Part shown: positions 26,439 to 34,657 of the stretch, piece after piece
Layout of the letters: each line of letters opens with the position of its first letter
Numbering within the stretch: the stretch's first letter is position 1
Origin: Caldilineaceae bacterium
GTDB lineage: Bacteria > Chloroflexota > Anaerolineae > Caldilineales > Caldilineaceae
DNA: 64,000 nucleotides
Direction of reading: 5' to 3'
Assembly (NCBI GenBank): GCA_020634815.1
Contig: JACKBA010000007.1
Coordinates: 1-64,000, forward strand
Position numbers and translations under genes: made by a program
Notes under the pieces: generated by a model
Seen by the model: the letters and a program-made list of their open reading frames with translations, nothing else
Databases searched by the model: none
Told to the model about the DNA's origin: nothing

Positions 26439-26729
26439 ATGGTCGAAATCCGCAAGACTGATGTTTTCGTCAAATGGCTTGATGGCTTGCGCGACATTCG
26501 GGTGCGATCTCGTGTTCTTGTACGAATTGAGAGATTGGCTGCTGGAAATCCAGGAAACGTTAAGCCGGTCGGTGAAGGCGTTTCAGAATTGCGAATCGAC
26601 TATGGCCCTGGTTATCGAGTGTATTTTGTGAAACAAGGTCAGACGGTGATCGTCTTGTTGGCTGGCGGCGACAAGAGTACACAAGCAACAGATATCAGAA
26701 CCGCACTACGCCTGGCGCGAAATCTATAG
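26439..26729 (+). CDS. RelE/HigB-type toxin (addiction-module killer protein)
   Basis: The 96-residue RelE/ParE-superfamily toxin begins MVEIRKTDVFVKWLDGLRD, with the family pattern ELRIDYGPGYRVYFV and VIVLLAGGDKSTQ. Toxins of this group cut mRNA on the ribosome. Here the toxin precedes its antitoxin, the HigBA order, and the downstream HTH protein is the expected partner 9 nt later. It lies between two attC-like sites, a typical cassette content. Confidence 0.88.
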   Translation: MVEIRKTDVFVKWLDGLRDIRVRSRVLVRIERLAAGNPGNVKPVGEGVSELRIDYGPGYRVYFVKQGQTVIVLLAGGDKSTQATDIRTALRLARNL

Positions 26730-26738
26730 GAACCGATT

Positions 26739-27044
26739 ATGACCAAGACTGTCACAACTCGCTACGATGTTGCTGAACACCTGCGTACCCCTGAAGAGAT
26801 GGCAGCTTATCTAGAGGCTTGCCTTGAAGAAGCAGATGGCGACGCCGCCTTTATCGCCAAGGCATTGGGCGATATTGCCCGCGCCAAAGGCATGTCCCAA
26901 GTAGCGCGCGATGCGGGCATATCGCGCGAAAGCCTTTACAAGGCTCTGTCAGGAGAAAGGGTTCCTGGGTTCGATACGATTCTGAAAGTCACAAAGGCGC
27001 TTGGCTTGAGCCTCCATGCGGAGGCAGCCGTCACGTCCCAATAA
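26739..27044 (+). CDS. HigA-type helix-turn-helix antitoxin
   Basis: The 101-residue protein has an acidic N-terminal part (EHLRTPEEMAAYLEACLEEADGD) and a C-terminal XRE-type HTH (MSQVARDAGISRESLYKALSG). This is the putative addiction-module antidote family that pairs with the preceding HigB-like toxin. It should neutralise the toxin and repress the promoter at 26404-26432 through the GTAGCC/GGCTAC palindrome. Confidence 0.88.
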   Translation: MTKTVTTRYDVAEHLRTPEEMAAYLEACLEEADGDAAFIAKALGDIARAKGMSQVARDAGISRESLYKALSGERVPGFDTILKVTKALGLSLHAEAAVTSQ

Positions 27045-27115
27045 GAAGCATCCTCAAATGCCAAGAGGCGACGCACCGGTAGGTCTGGAGGTTAAGTTGA
27101 GTAATGTTCAGGCTC

Positions 27116-27202
27116 GCCCAACATCCCATGCAGCCGACCGAGGGATGAGGCCGACTCATGTGCGACGTTTATTCCCCCGGCGGCTGACGTAGGTCATTGG
27201 GC
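27116..27202 (+). repeat. attC-like integron recombination site 2
   Basis: The 87-bp imperfect palindrome begins with R'' GCCCAAC and ends ATTGGGC, the complement except for the conserved first G, which is A. Inner arms GCAGCCGACCG and CGGCGGCTGACG pair. It lies 72 nt after the higA stop. The altered core G suggests reduced recombination. Confidence 0.6.
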
Positions 27203-27555
27203 GCCATTTGACACCTGACTCATGCTGAAACGCAAATTGTCACCCGGTGCGTTTGCCTCATCACTCATGGCGAGCACACGAACTCCCTGCCACGGCCCAG
27301 CAAGCCCCATGCCGCTATAAACTGTCAGTGCGGCGCTGTACCGGCTCGATCTCCAGGCACGGCATGCCATGGATGCGAAATCGTGAATCTGTGCTCTTTG
27401 ATGTGCGCAGGATGGCGGGTTGCGCACAGTCCGTGTCGCGTGTCAGAGGGTGGGCCGCGGAAGAGGACGTGGGTACTCATTCGCGGTTGACAATCCCATC
27501 ACCCTCCGTACAATCATGAGCGTATTGCAGTTTCCCGATCGATAAGGAGGCCGCC
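27203..27555. other. Gene-poor stretch before the AbrB antitoxin, with a tiny integrase-like scrap
   Basis: No reading frame here has coding character or a ribosome site. On the minus strand around 27449-27483 the bases resemble the integrase C-terminus (THVLFRGP against THVLNRGP in the remnant at 23663-23775), about 30 bp only, possibly another decayed end. A GATAAGGAGG ribosome site for the next gene starts at 27541. Confidence 0.35.
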
Positions 27556-27762
27556 GTGGAAGTTGTCACCGTCTCACCGAAATTTCAGGTCGTTATCCCT
27601 TTGAAGGTCCGTGAATCACTGGGACTCAAGCCCGGCCAGAAGGTACAGGTCATCCTCTACGACAATCGGATCGAGCTTGTGCCTGTCGTTGCCGCGGAGA
27701 AGGTGCGGGGCTTCCTCAAAGGGATCGATACCAGCGTTGAACGCGAGAATGACCGCGCATGA
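27556..27762 (+). CDS. AbrB/MazE-like (VapB) antitoxin
   Basis: The 68-residue protein with a SpoVT-AbrB swapped-hairpin DNA-binding domain has EVVTVSPKFQVVIPLKVRES then LGLKPGQKVQVI, and a short acidic tail (GFLKGIDTSVERENDR) that would bind a PIN toxin. The start ATG follows AAGGAGG. The stop overlaps the start of a PIN-toxin fragment (ATGA), showing that the original module was VapBC-like. With the toxin truncated it is an orphan antitoxin. Confidence 0.85.
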   Translation: MEVVTVSPKFQVVIPLKVRESLGLKPGQKVQVILYDNRIELVPVVAAEKVRGFLKGIDTSVERENDRA

Positions 27763-27842
27763 ATGTCGTGGACTCCATAAACTGGGTAGAGTTTGCCCTG
27801 TTTTTCGACTATAATGAGGCAGCAAACTTCGGTGCGCTGTGA
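27759..27842 (+). pseudogene. Truncated VapC/PIN toxin (N-terminal remnant)
   Basis: The frame overlapping the antitoxin stop reads MNVVDSINWVEFALFF and ends after 27 residues. PIN toxins start in just this way (a beta strand with a catalytic Asp, followed by a conserved Ser/Thr and Trp). Only about the first 12 residues look homologous. The rest of the domain is gone, replaced by the leader of brnT. Confidence 0.6.
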
Positions 27843-27878
27843 CGGAACACGAACGTTAAATGAAAGCGGTAGCGCGCA

Positions 27879-28172
27879 GTGCAACTCATTTTTGAATGGG
27901 ATGTCAACAAAGCACGACGTAACCTGACCAAACATGGGGTTAGTTTTGAGGAAGCCAAAACGACCTTCAACGATCCGTTCTTGCTGACTTTCCCAGATGA
28001 GTTCCATTCAGAAACCGAAGACCGATTCGTCAGCATTGGATATTCTGGTCGTCAGCGATTATTGTTGGTTGTCCATACCGAGCAGGCTCAAGACAACGAA
28101 CTCTTGATTCGCATCATTAGCAGCCGCCACGCAACAGCGGCAGAACGAATGACCTATGAAGCATCAGCATGA
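27879..28172 (+). CDS. brnT: BrnT-family toxin
   Basis: The 97-residue protein from GTG 27879 has the BrnT pattern FEWDVNKARRNLTKHGVSFE then EAKTTFNDP, followed by ETEDRFVSIGYSGRQRLLLV and a C-terminal RIISSRHATAAERMTYE. BrnT is a RelE-like ribonuclease toxin. The downstream gene overlaps its end by 17 nt and should encode the antitoxin. Confidence 0.9.
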   Translation: MQLIFEWDVNKARRNLTKHGVSFEEAKTTFNDPFLLTFPDEFHSETEDRFVSIGYSGRQRLLLVVHTEQAQDNELLIRIISSRHATAAERMTYEASA

Positions 28173-28443
28173 CTCAACTTCAGATCCTGACATGCTATCT
28201 GAATATGACTTCAGTGGCAGACAGGGCGTTCGTGGCAAATATCATGAAGCCTACCGGCAGGGGCACACAGTGCGCGTGATTCAGGAGGACGGTAGCGTAA
28301 TCACGCAATACTTTACGCTTGAAGAAGGCGCAATTTTACTTGCACCAGACGTACAACGATACTTCCCTGATTCCGATAGCGTAAACCAGGCATTACGCGG
28401 ATTGATTCAGCTAATTCCAAAGGAACCACAAGAAACTGTCTGA
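28156..28443 (+). CDS. Putative antitoxin partner of BrnT
   Basis: The 95-residue protein has DFSGRQGVRGKYHEAYRQGH, then TVRVIQEDGSVITQYFTLEE and LAPDVQRYFPDS. It differs from classical BrnA (no obvious ribbon-helix-helix) but has the layout of a small protein commonly found beside BrnT-like toxins. The 17-nt overlap with brnT implies translational coupling. The antitoxin function is inferred from position only. Confidence 0.6.
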   Translation: MKHQHDSTSDPDMLSEYDFSGRQGVRGKYHEAYRQGHTVRVIQEDGSVITQYFTLEEGAILLAPDVQRYFPDSDSVNQALRGLIQLIPKEPQETV

Positions 28444-28543
28444 TGCGCAGCTCACGCTCTGCATAAAGGATCACGCGACTCAGCAGGTCGTCGATAGGTC
28501 AGAACTGGCGTTGTCAGAAACTTACGGTTCACATTACACCTTC

Positions 28544-28597
28544 GCCGAACATCCACTGCAATTGACGCTTGGAAATTGCTGGATTTAGTGGTTAGAC
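28544..28597 (+). repeat. attC-like integron recombination site 3 (short)
   Basis: The 54-bp palindrome starts with GCCGAAC and ends with GTTAGAC, a perfect GTTRRRY core. Inner arms ATCCACTGCAATT and AATTGCTGGAT pair with a two-base bulge around a 9-10 nt loop. Size and architecture match the short class of attC sites. It follows the BrnT-partner gene by 100 nt. Confidence 0.6.
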
Positions 28598-28626
28598 GCA
28601 AAGAAGGTTCGTTCGTTGAGGATGCA

Positions 28627-28671
28627 GGAGGGTGACGCCACTGAGGCTATCACCCTCTGTTTGATCTAGCG
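28627..28671 (+). repeat. 45-bp repeat, copy B (right of the integron-like array)
   Basis: It is a direct repeat of 23626-23670 (38/45 identical), with the same GAGGGTGA...TCACCCTC palindrome and TTTGATCTAGCG end. It lies 30 nt after the third attC-like site. Between it and the next possible gene (28954) I see nothing else. Confidence 0.6.
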
Positions 28672-28953
28672 AACGCAGTTGCGATAAACAACTCGACAAA
28701 ACAGTACGCACGAGCTACTTTGCTACTACTGTGGCCCATCTCGCTTTTGACTGCGATATCCGGCACAGTATAGAATCGCCTATCGACGTTCTTGGCAGGC
28801 TGTGTACGTGAAGTTCATCGGTAGGCGTTCTGCTGTCCGGCCAGGACCTGGTGCCGTCGCTCTTGTTCCAGGCACTCTTCTTCCTTCTGGCCGAGGCGGC
28901 GGTCTGGCGCGGTTTTTCCATTGCCGCGCCCGCAGGCCGCCTACACCAATGTT

Positions 28954-29106
28954 ATGTCGGGCGACCAGACACTATTCTGGATCTTCGTCGGGGTTCAGAT
29001 TGCGTTTGCTGCGCTCCTCGTGGTGATGCACGGCGCCAAACAGCTATCGAGAAACGCCGATTTGAGCGGTACAATTGCGCCGGCATCTGGCCTCAACGCA
29101 AACTGA
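28954..29106 (+). CDS. Possible small single-span membrane protein
   Basis: A 50-residue frame from ATG 28954 (MSGDQTLFWIFVGVQIAFAA, LLVVMHGAKQL) encodes one clear transmembrane helix with a basic flank. It ends 22 nt before the next membrane-protein gene. There is no strong ribosome site and no known family. Small membrane proteins are common integron cassette products. Confidence 0.35.
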   Translation: MSGDQTLFWIFVGVQIAFAALLVVMHGAKQLSRNADLSGTIAPASGLNAN

Positions 29107-29128
29107 CAAACTCGGAGTGCTTTCCCCC

Positions 29129-29698
29129 ATGAACGGAGACATCCTCCTCATTATTCTTTTCGCACCGATACTTCTACTATGCGTCATTACAATACGCGAC
29201 CTGTACAAGTGGTGGCGCCTGGAGGTTGACGGCTACCACAAATGGTGGACGTGGATCCGATTCGTCGAACCTGAACCAGGTCAGCGAAATCATTTGGCAA
29301 AAGGGCGAATATACAAAGCGCGTTGGTGTGTATTTCGGCTTGAGGACAAGCAAACGTGCCGTTTTCGGTTGCCGTTTGGGATGTCGTTTCTTGGCGCTAT
29401 CGGACAGATCTCGTGGAATGAACACGAAATCCGCGTAGAAGGAAGGGTAAGCCGCCTGACGTTGGCTACGCCCGGTATCCTCGCCGCTTGGGCAGCAGGC
29501 GTGAGCGGAATAATCTATGTGAGATCCGACCATGAACTCACGCCATGGCCGCTGTTTGTGCTTGTAGGTGGTGCCACACTATTTACCTTTGTTTTTCTGG
29601 GTGGAATCTATCTTGTGCAAGGCGTATTTGAGCGCGTGTATTTTCGGCGGGCATACCGTGAAATCAGATCGCGTATCTGGCAGGCCGAGCAGAATTAG
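29129..29698 (+). CDS. Membrane protein of unknown function
   Basis: The 189-residue protein has an N-terminal helix (DILLIILFAPILLLCVITI), a soluble middle of about 90 residues, and two C-terminal helices (PGILAAWAAGVSGIIYV, LFVLVGGATLFTFVFLGGIY) before a basic tail. I chose ATG 29129, which puts the first helix at the N-terminus. I do not recognise the family. AT content is higher than in the flanking chromosomal genes, which fits the acquired region to its left. Confidence 0.6.
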   Translation: MNGDILLIILFAPILLLCVITIRDLYKWWRLEVDGYHKWWTWIRFVEPEPGQRNHLAKGRIYKARWCVFRLEDKQTCRFRLPFGMSFLGAIGQISWNEHEIRVEGRVSRLTLATPGILAAWAAGVSGIIYVRSDHELTPWPLFVLVGGATLFTFVFLGGIYLVQGVFERVYFRRAYREIRSRIWQAEQN

Positions 29699-29886
29699 TC
29701 CACATTTCCGCGGCCCGTCGCCACGCCAAAGCCACGCCATCGCGTAGCGCTGCGGCCATGCTCAGTGGCCCACCAAGGTCAATCTGACCCGCAGCCATCC
29801 AAGCTGGTCACCGGCGTAGCAAATGGGTTGGCCACTAACCCGACTGTCCAGACGATGATCACGATCGCTTTCGCGAGGAATAACTC

Positions 29887-30309
29887 ATGTCGTTCGTCAA
29901 GATTGTAGTCATTCTCTTCATGCTCCTCGAACTCTCAAACGTTCTGGCGCTCTACTTTGCGCCCGGGTCGAAGTACGCCAACGCCGTCGGGGTCTTTGCG
30001 GCGTGGGAGGCGTCAAAGCGCGATCCGGAGATCCACGACTTTGTCCGCTACCTCGTTTACTGGGTGGCGGGCGCCAAGTTGATCTTTCTCCTGCTGCTGG
30101 CGATCATCGTACTCTTCGGCGACGCCCAGGTGCAGCGCATGAGCCTCGTTGCGCTGGCCGTGGCGACGGCGTCCTTCTACTGGCGGCTCTTCCCGCTGAT
30201 CCGAAGCCTGGACCGGCGCGGGCAGATCGAACCCAAGAACTACTCGACGGTGCTGGGGATCATGATCTTCGTGTTCATCGTCATGTTTGTAATCGGGGCG
30301 ATCACTTGA
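29887..30309 (+). CDS. Small four-helix membrane protein
   Basis: The 140-residue protein has four predicted transmembrane helices (VKIVVILFMLLELSNVLALY, LVYWVAGAKLIFLLLLAIIV, MSLVALAVATASFYWRLFPL, VLGIMIFVFIVMFVIGAIT). GC-rich codon use resembles the main chromosome again, so the acquired segment ends before this gene. Function is unknown. The ATG follows GAGGAATAACTC. Confidence 0.65.
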   Translation: MSFVKIVVILFMLLELSNVLALYFAPGSKYANAVGVFAAWEASKRDPEIHDFVRYLVYWVAGAKLIFLLLLAIIVLFGDAQVQRMSLVALAVATASFYWRLFPLIRSLDRRGQIEPKNYSTVLGIMIFVFIVMFVIGAIT

Positions 30310-30334
30310 CCCTTGACAGGGGCCTGCACCGGCA

Positions 30335-31438
30335 TCAATCGATCGCCAGCACGGGCGAGCCTAGCACGTCCTGGCGCGGCTGAATCCCCAAACCGGGCGC
30401 CGTCGAGGCAGCCATGCGCCCGTTGACGCGCCGCGGTGCGCCCTCGGCCGTGCTCACCGTAACGTAGCTGTTGAAGTCGGTTGCGGTGAAGAGAAACTCG
30501 GTCGGCGTGCTGTGGGCAAGATGGGCAATCGCGGCCGTCGTGATGTCGCCACCCCAACTATCTTCGATCGTCATGGCAATGCCGAGCGCCACGCAGAGAT
30601 CGCGCGCCTGGCGTGCCTTGGTCAAGCCGCCGAACTTGCTGATCTTGATATTGACCACATCCATGGCCAGGTCAGCGCGGCCGCGCAACAGCACGTCGAC
30701 ACCGTCGATCACTTCGTCGAGGACAAACGGGTGATCGGTCGCTCGGCGGATGGAGAGGCACTCCTCATACTTCAGGCAGGGCTGTTCGATGTAGACGTCC
30801 ACATCGCGCACCGCCCGCACGACGCGCATGGCCTCGTGCATCAGCCAGCCGGTATTCGCGTCGGCCACCAGCTTGTCGCCTGGCTGCAACTCCGCGGCCA
30901 CGGCACGGATGCGCGCAATATCGACATCCGGGTCGCCACCAACCTTGAGTTGGAAGCGCCGATACCCTTCGGCGCGATAGCCTGCCACGCGCGCCGCCAT
31001 CGCCTCCGGAGCTTCCTGCGAAATCGCCCGGTAGAGCACGAAATCGTCGCCATAGCGGCCGCCGAGCAGTGTACAGACGGGCTGGCCGGCCACCTGTCCC
31101 AGAATATCCCAGCAGGCCACATCGATCGCGGACTTGACGTACGGGTGTCCCTTGAGCGCCGCGTCCATCAAGCGGTTGAGCTTGTCGAGTTGGAGCGGAT
31201 CGGCGCCGATCAGATGCGGCGCCAGCTCCTGGATGCCGGCACGGCAACCAGCGGCGTAGGCAGGCAGGTAGAACGGCCCCAGCGGGCAGACTTCGCCATA
31301 GCCGGTGATCCCCTCGTCGGTGTCGATGCGCACGATCGTGCTGTCAAAAACCGAAACCGACTTGCCGCCGGACCACTTGTAGCTACCTTCGTGCAGGGGC
31401 AGATCGACCTGATACGCCGAGATTTTGCGGATTTTCAT
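30335..31438 (-). CDS. Enolase-superfamily (mandelate racemase/muconate lactonizing) enzyme
   Basis: The protein has 367 residues. An N-terminal capping domain (SAYQVDLPLHEGSYKWSGGK) is followed by a TIM barrel with superfamily catalytic residues: Lys in RRFQLKVGGDPD, metal ligands Asp in VADANTGW, Glu in YIEQP and Asp/Glu in FVLDEVIDG, then Lys in NIKISKFGGLTKARQ. The paired lysines fit the MLE-like subgroup, which includes hydroxyproline-betaine epimerases and cis-3-hydroxy-L-proline dehydratase. LYRAISQ resembles the latter group, but the substrate is inferred only. It stands alone on this strand. Confidence 0.85.
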   Translation of the reverse strand: MKIRKISAYQVDLPLHEGSYKWSGGKSVSVFDSTIVRIDTDEGITGYGEVCPLGPFYLPAYAAGCRAGIQELAPHLIGADPLQLDKLNRLMDAALKGHPYVKSAIDVACWDILGQVAGQPVCTLLGGRYGDDFVLYRAISQEAPEAMAARVAGYRAEGYRRFQLKVGGDPDVDIARIRAVAAELQPGDKLVADANTGWLMHEAMRVVRAVRDVDVYIEQPCLKYEECLSIRRATDHPFVLDEVIDGVDVLLRGRADLAMDVVNIKISKFGGLTKARQARDLCVALGIAMTIEDSWGGDITTAAIAHLAHSTPTEFLFTATDFNSYVTVSTAEGAPRRVNGRMAASTAPGLGIQPRQDVLGSPVLAID

Positions 31439-31541
31439 GGGTGGGCACGCCTCCGTTTGGCGGGTTGTGCTGCGACGATCTGCCAGCGAGCGGCGACCAT
31501 CGAGCGGATGATAGGATTGGGATTTGCGATCAGCTTTCCCG

Positions 31542-32045
31542 TCAGGCCGTTCCTGCCACGCCCAGCACTTGCCCGATCTGCGCCAGAGCATCCCGCTCGG
31601 CATCGTTAACCTGCACCGCGCCGCGGCCAAAGAAGTTACCGCCCTCCTTACCGGCCGCGGCCGTGCGCTGGGCGATCTCCATCAACCACGCCTTGAATCC
31701 GTGCGCTTCGTCGGCTGTCGACTTCTCGGCCAGGAGCGCGGCCACCTGACGCAGCGTCTCCATGGCATCAGCCTCGGCGCCGGGAGCCATCGCCGCCTTC
31801 TCGAAGCTGGGGAAGGGCTGGTCGTGCTTGGCGCGCTCCTCCAGGGCGAACTGGATCGAGGTGATGAGCGTGTTGTCGACAGTCGCCTGGCTGCGTTCCA
31901 TGATAAAGCTGGCGGCGGCAAACCCCTCGCTCACCGTCTCGGTCTTGCGCCCCAGGCTGGCGGCAGAGACAGCCACGGCCGCGGCTTGCAGGCTGCGCAG
32001 CAGCAGTTGTTGTTCGTCGGGCGTGTAGTCGGTCAGGGTCGTCAT
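31542..32045 (-). CDS. Conserved hypothetical soluble protein
   Basis: The 167-residue, alpha-helical, alanine-rich protein begins MTTLTDYTPDEQQLLLRSLQ and contains GFAAASFIMERSQATVDN and NFFGRGAVQVNDAERDALAQ. It has no signal, membrane helix or cysteine. I do not recognise the family. The pattern of amphipathic helices is loosely like TerB-type proteins, which I would not press. The start at ATG 32045 precedes an upstream region shared with divergent mazEF. Confidence 0.65.
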   Translation of the reverse strand: MTTLTDYTPDEQQLLLRSLQAAAVAVSAASLGRKTETVSEGFAAASFIMERSQATVDNTLITSIQFALEERAKHDQPFPSFEKAAMAPGAEADAMETLRQVAALLAEKSTADEAHGFKAWLMEIAQRTAAAGKEGGNFFGRGAVQVNDAERDALAQIGQVLGVAGTA

Positions 32046-32130
32046 GGCTGGTTGCTCCTGGGCAAATCTGAAAACTGGATATCGTTCCTGATTGTAGGCG
32101 GGAATGTTCGCTCCGGCAAGCACCAAAGAT

Positions 32131-32174
32131 TTGATCTAATTCGCCGCGTGATGTATCTTTTTTGTAGATACATC
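32131..32174 (+). promoter_or_regulatory. mazEF promoter and operator
   Basis: A -35-like TTGATC (32131-32136) and -10-like TATCTT (32154-32159) are 17 bp apart. A perfect 9-bp inverted repeat, GATGTATCT (32150-32158) and AGATACATC (32166-32174), overlaps the -10. It is a good candidate for the MazE/MazEF autorepression site. The mazE ribosome site GGGAGG lies at 32177-32182. Confidence 0.65.
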
Positions 32175-32190
32175 CTGGGAGGTTAACACG

Positions 32191-32433
32191 ATGCTCGCCA
32201 AAGTTCAAAAATGGGGTAACAGCCTTGCCGTGCGCATCCCGCGCGCGTTCGCCAGCGAGGCACAATTGGAAAACGACTCGCTGGTCGAGATCACGCTGGT
32301 TGACGGACAGATTGTCGTCACGCCGGTCGTTGCGGCCGGCTGGACCCTGGAGGGCCTGCTGGAAGAGATCACACCCGCCAACCTGCACGGTGAAGTTGAC
32401 ACCGGTGTCGCCGTGGGCAACGAGCCATGGTAA
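32191..32433 (+). CDS. mazE: MazE-type antitoxin
   Basis: The 80-residue AbrB-fold protein begins MLAKVQKWGNSLAVRIPRAF, the MazE signature. DSLVEITLVDGQIVVTPV and an acidic C-terminal tail follow, the part that wraps the toxin. Its end overlaps the mazF start by 7 nt, the usual TA coupling. It should repress its own promoter through the palindrome at 32150-32174. Confidence 0.92.
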   Translation: MLAKVQKWGNSLAVRIPRAFASEAQLENDSLVEITLVDGQIVVTPVVAAGWTLEGLLEEITPANLHGEVDTGVAVGNEPW

Positions 32434-32785
32434 AGCCGGCCTACACGCCAGAGCGCGGCGACATCGTCTGGCTCACCTTCACGCCGCAGCCCGGCCACGA
32501 ACAGACGGGCCGGCGGCCGGCGCTAGTATTGTCGCCAGGCGCCTACAATGGCAAGGTCGGGCTGGCCCTGCTCTGCCCCATCACGAGCCAGGTCAAGGGC
32601 TACCCGTTCGAGGTGGCTGTGCCTGTGGGGCTGCCGATCAGCGGCGTGGTGCTGGCCGACCAGGTGAAGAGCCTCGACTGGCGGGCACGTAACGCCGAGT
32701 TAGCCGGCAAATTGCCTGCCGGTGCGCTGGAGGAAGTTTTGCAGAAATTGCAGGTGCTGCTCGACACGCAGCCGGAGGCACGCAA

Positions 32786-32789
<4 letters not shown>
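32427..32789 (+). CDS. mazF: MazF-type endoribonuclease toxin
   Basis: The 120-residue toxin contains ERGDIVWLTFTPQPGHEQTG then RRPALVLSPGAYN, with the catalytic Arg, and LALLCPITSQVKGYPFEV with the Thr/Ser of the active site. SGVVLADQVKSLDWRAR follows. It cleaves mRNA at short sequence motifs. Its TGA (32787-32789) overlaps the GTG start of rlmN, so toxin and rRNA methyltransferase are on one transcript. Confidence 0.92.
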
Positions 32790-33908
<1,119 letters not shown>

Positions 33909-33910
<2 letters not shown>

Positions 33911-34001
33911 CGCAGAGAGGCGCAAAGACACAGAGAGCAACTCTTTTGTAGTGATGGCTTCAGCCATTCGGGAGTAGGGCAACGACTGAAGTCGTCACTA
34001 C
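33909..34001. repeat. Two interspersed repeat pieces between rlmN and rpmB
   Basis: A half copy of the cgcagag family (GACGCAGAGAGGCGCAAAGA, about 33909-33940) is followed by an inverted repeat (33949-34001) with outer arms TAGTGA...TCACTA and inner matches around ACGACTGAAGTCGTCACTAC. The latter resembles the element at 53184-53234. Confidence 0.6.
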
Positions 34002-34071
34002 GGGGCGAAACGCCAACGACTGCCGTTTGGGTCGAGACAACTTGGGCGGCGCCGCCGCCACTAGGGAACGC

Positions 34072-34112
34072 GAAAAAAGAACGCCGCCGATCTCGGTTCG
34101 AGATCGGCGGCG
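34072..34112 (-). terminator. Rho-independent terminator of rpmB
   Basis: On the minus strand a 14-bp perfect stem (CGCCGCCGATCTCG with its complement, 34082-34112, 3-nt loop) is followed by TTCTTTTTT. It lies about 60 nt after the rpmB stop. Confidence 0.92.
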
Positions 34113-34170
34113 CATTGTGTACGATCGCCTTGCTGTGAACGCCGGAGTACCGGCATTCACGCAGCCATGC

Positions 34171-34350
34171 TCAGGCTTTGGTGGCGGTCTTGAGGCAGGT
34201 CGTGCAAAGGCGCTTGGAAACGCTCTTGCCGCCTTCCATGATCGTCACCTTCTGGATGTTGACATCCCAGCGGCGGCGAGTGGCCTTCTTGGACCACGGG
34301 CGATTGTTGCCGAACTGCGGACCCTTGCCGCACTGCTGACACTTGGCCAT
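34171..34350 (-). CDS. rpmB: 50S ribosomal protein L28
   Basis: The 59-residue protein begins MAKCQQCGKGPQFGNNRPWS. It has the L28 pattern of two CxxC pairs (CQQC near the start, CTTC near the end), the zinc-binding form, and RRRWDVNIQKV in the middle. It is a basic protein of the large subunit. The start ATG 34350 is preceded by a GGAGGA site. A strong terminator follows it. It is divergent from fakA. The rpmB - fakA - recG neighbourhood is also seen in Firmicutes. Confidence 0.95.
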   Translation of the reverse strand: MAKCQQCGKGPQFGNNRPWSKKATRRRWDVNIQKVTIMEGGKSVSKRLCTTCLKTATKA

Positions 34351-34657
34351 GACTGCTATCCTCCATTCCCACGAAACCCGGTCACCAAGTCAAGGATGAC
34401 CGGCAACGCAGGGCATGATATCTCCACAACAGTCGAAGAGTAACACAGGTGTTCGGCTCTGTCAAAAAAAGTGCCTGAAATTCGACACACACTTTGTGTC
34501 GCCCGCACCGGCTTTCGTTATGTTTGCAATTCGTATGAATTTGTCGAAAATGGAATCGTTTCGGCGATCCCGGTGTTATTGCTATGTGGAGATGTCTGCC
34601 GGCTGCAATGCCGGCGCTGGAATGCGGGGATATGCTGAGCCCGCGATGGAGATTGGT
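34351..34657. other. Divergent promoter region between rpmB and fakA
   Basis: This 307-bp AT-richer region should promote rpmB to the left and fakA-fakB-recG to the right. I cannot assign a confident -10/-35 pair. The fakA frame is open upstream to 34415, but no ribosome site supports those starts. Confidence 0.4.

Noticed and set aside
27194..27519. Overlapping 77- and 90-residue frames on both strands
   Set aside because: No ribosome site, atypical composition, no family resemblance.
29699..29886. Fourth attC-like site (GGTTGGCCACTAACC around 29834)
   Set aside because: The palindrome is short, the ends do not fit RYYYAAC and GTTRRRY, and no inner arms pair.
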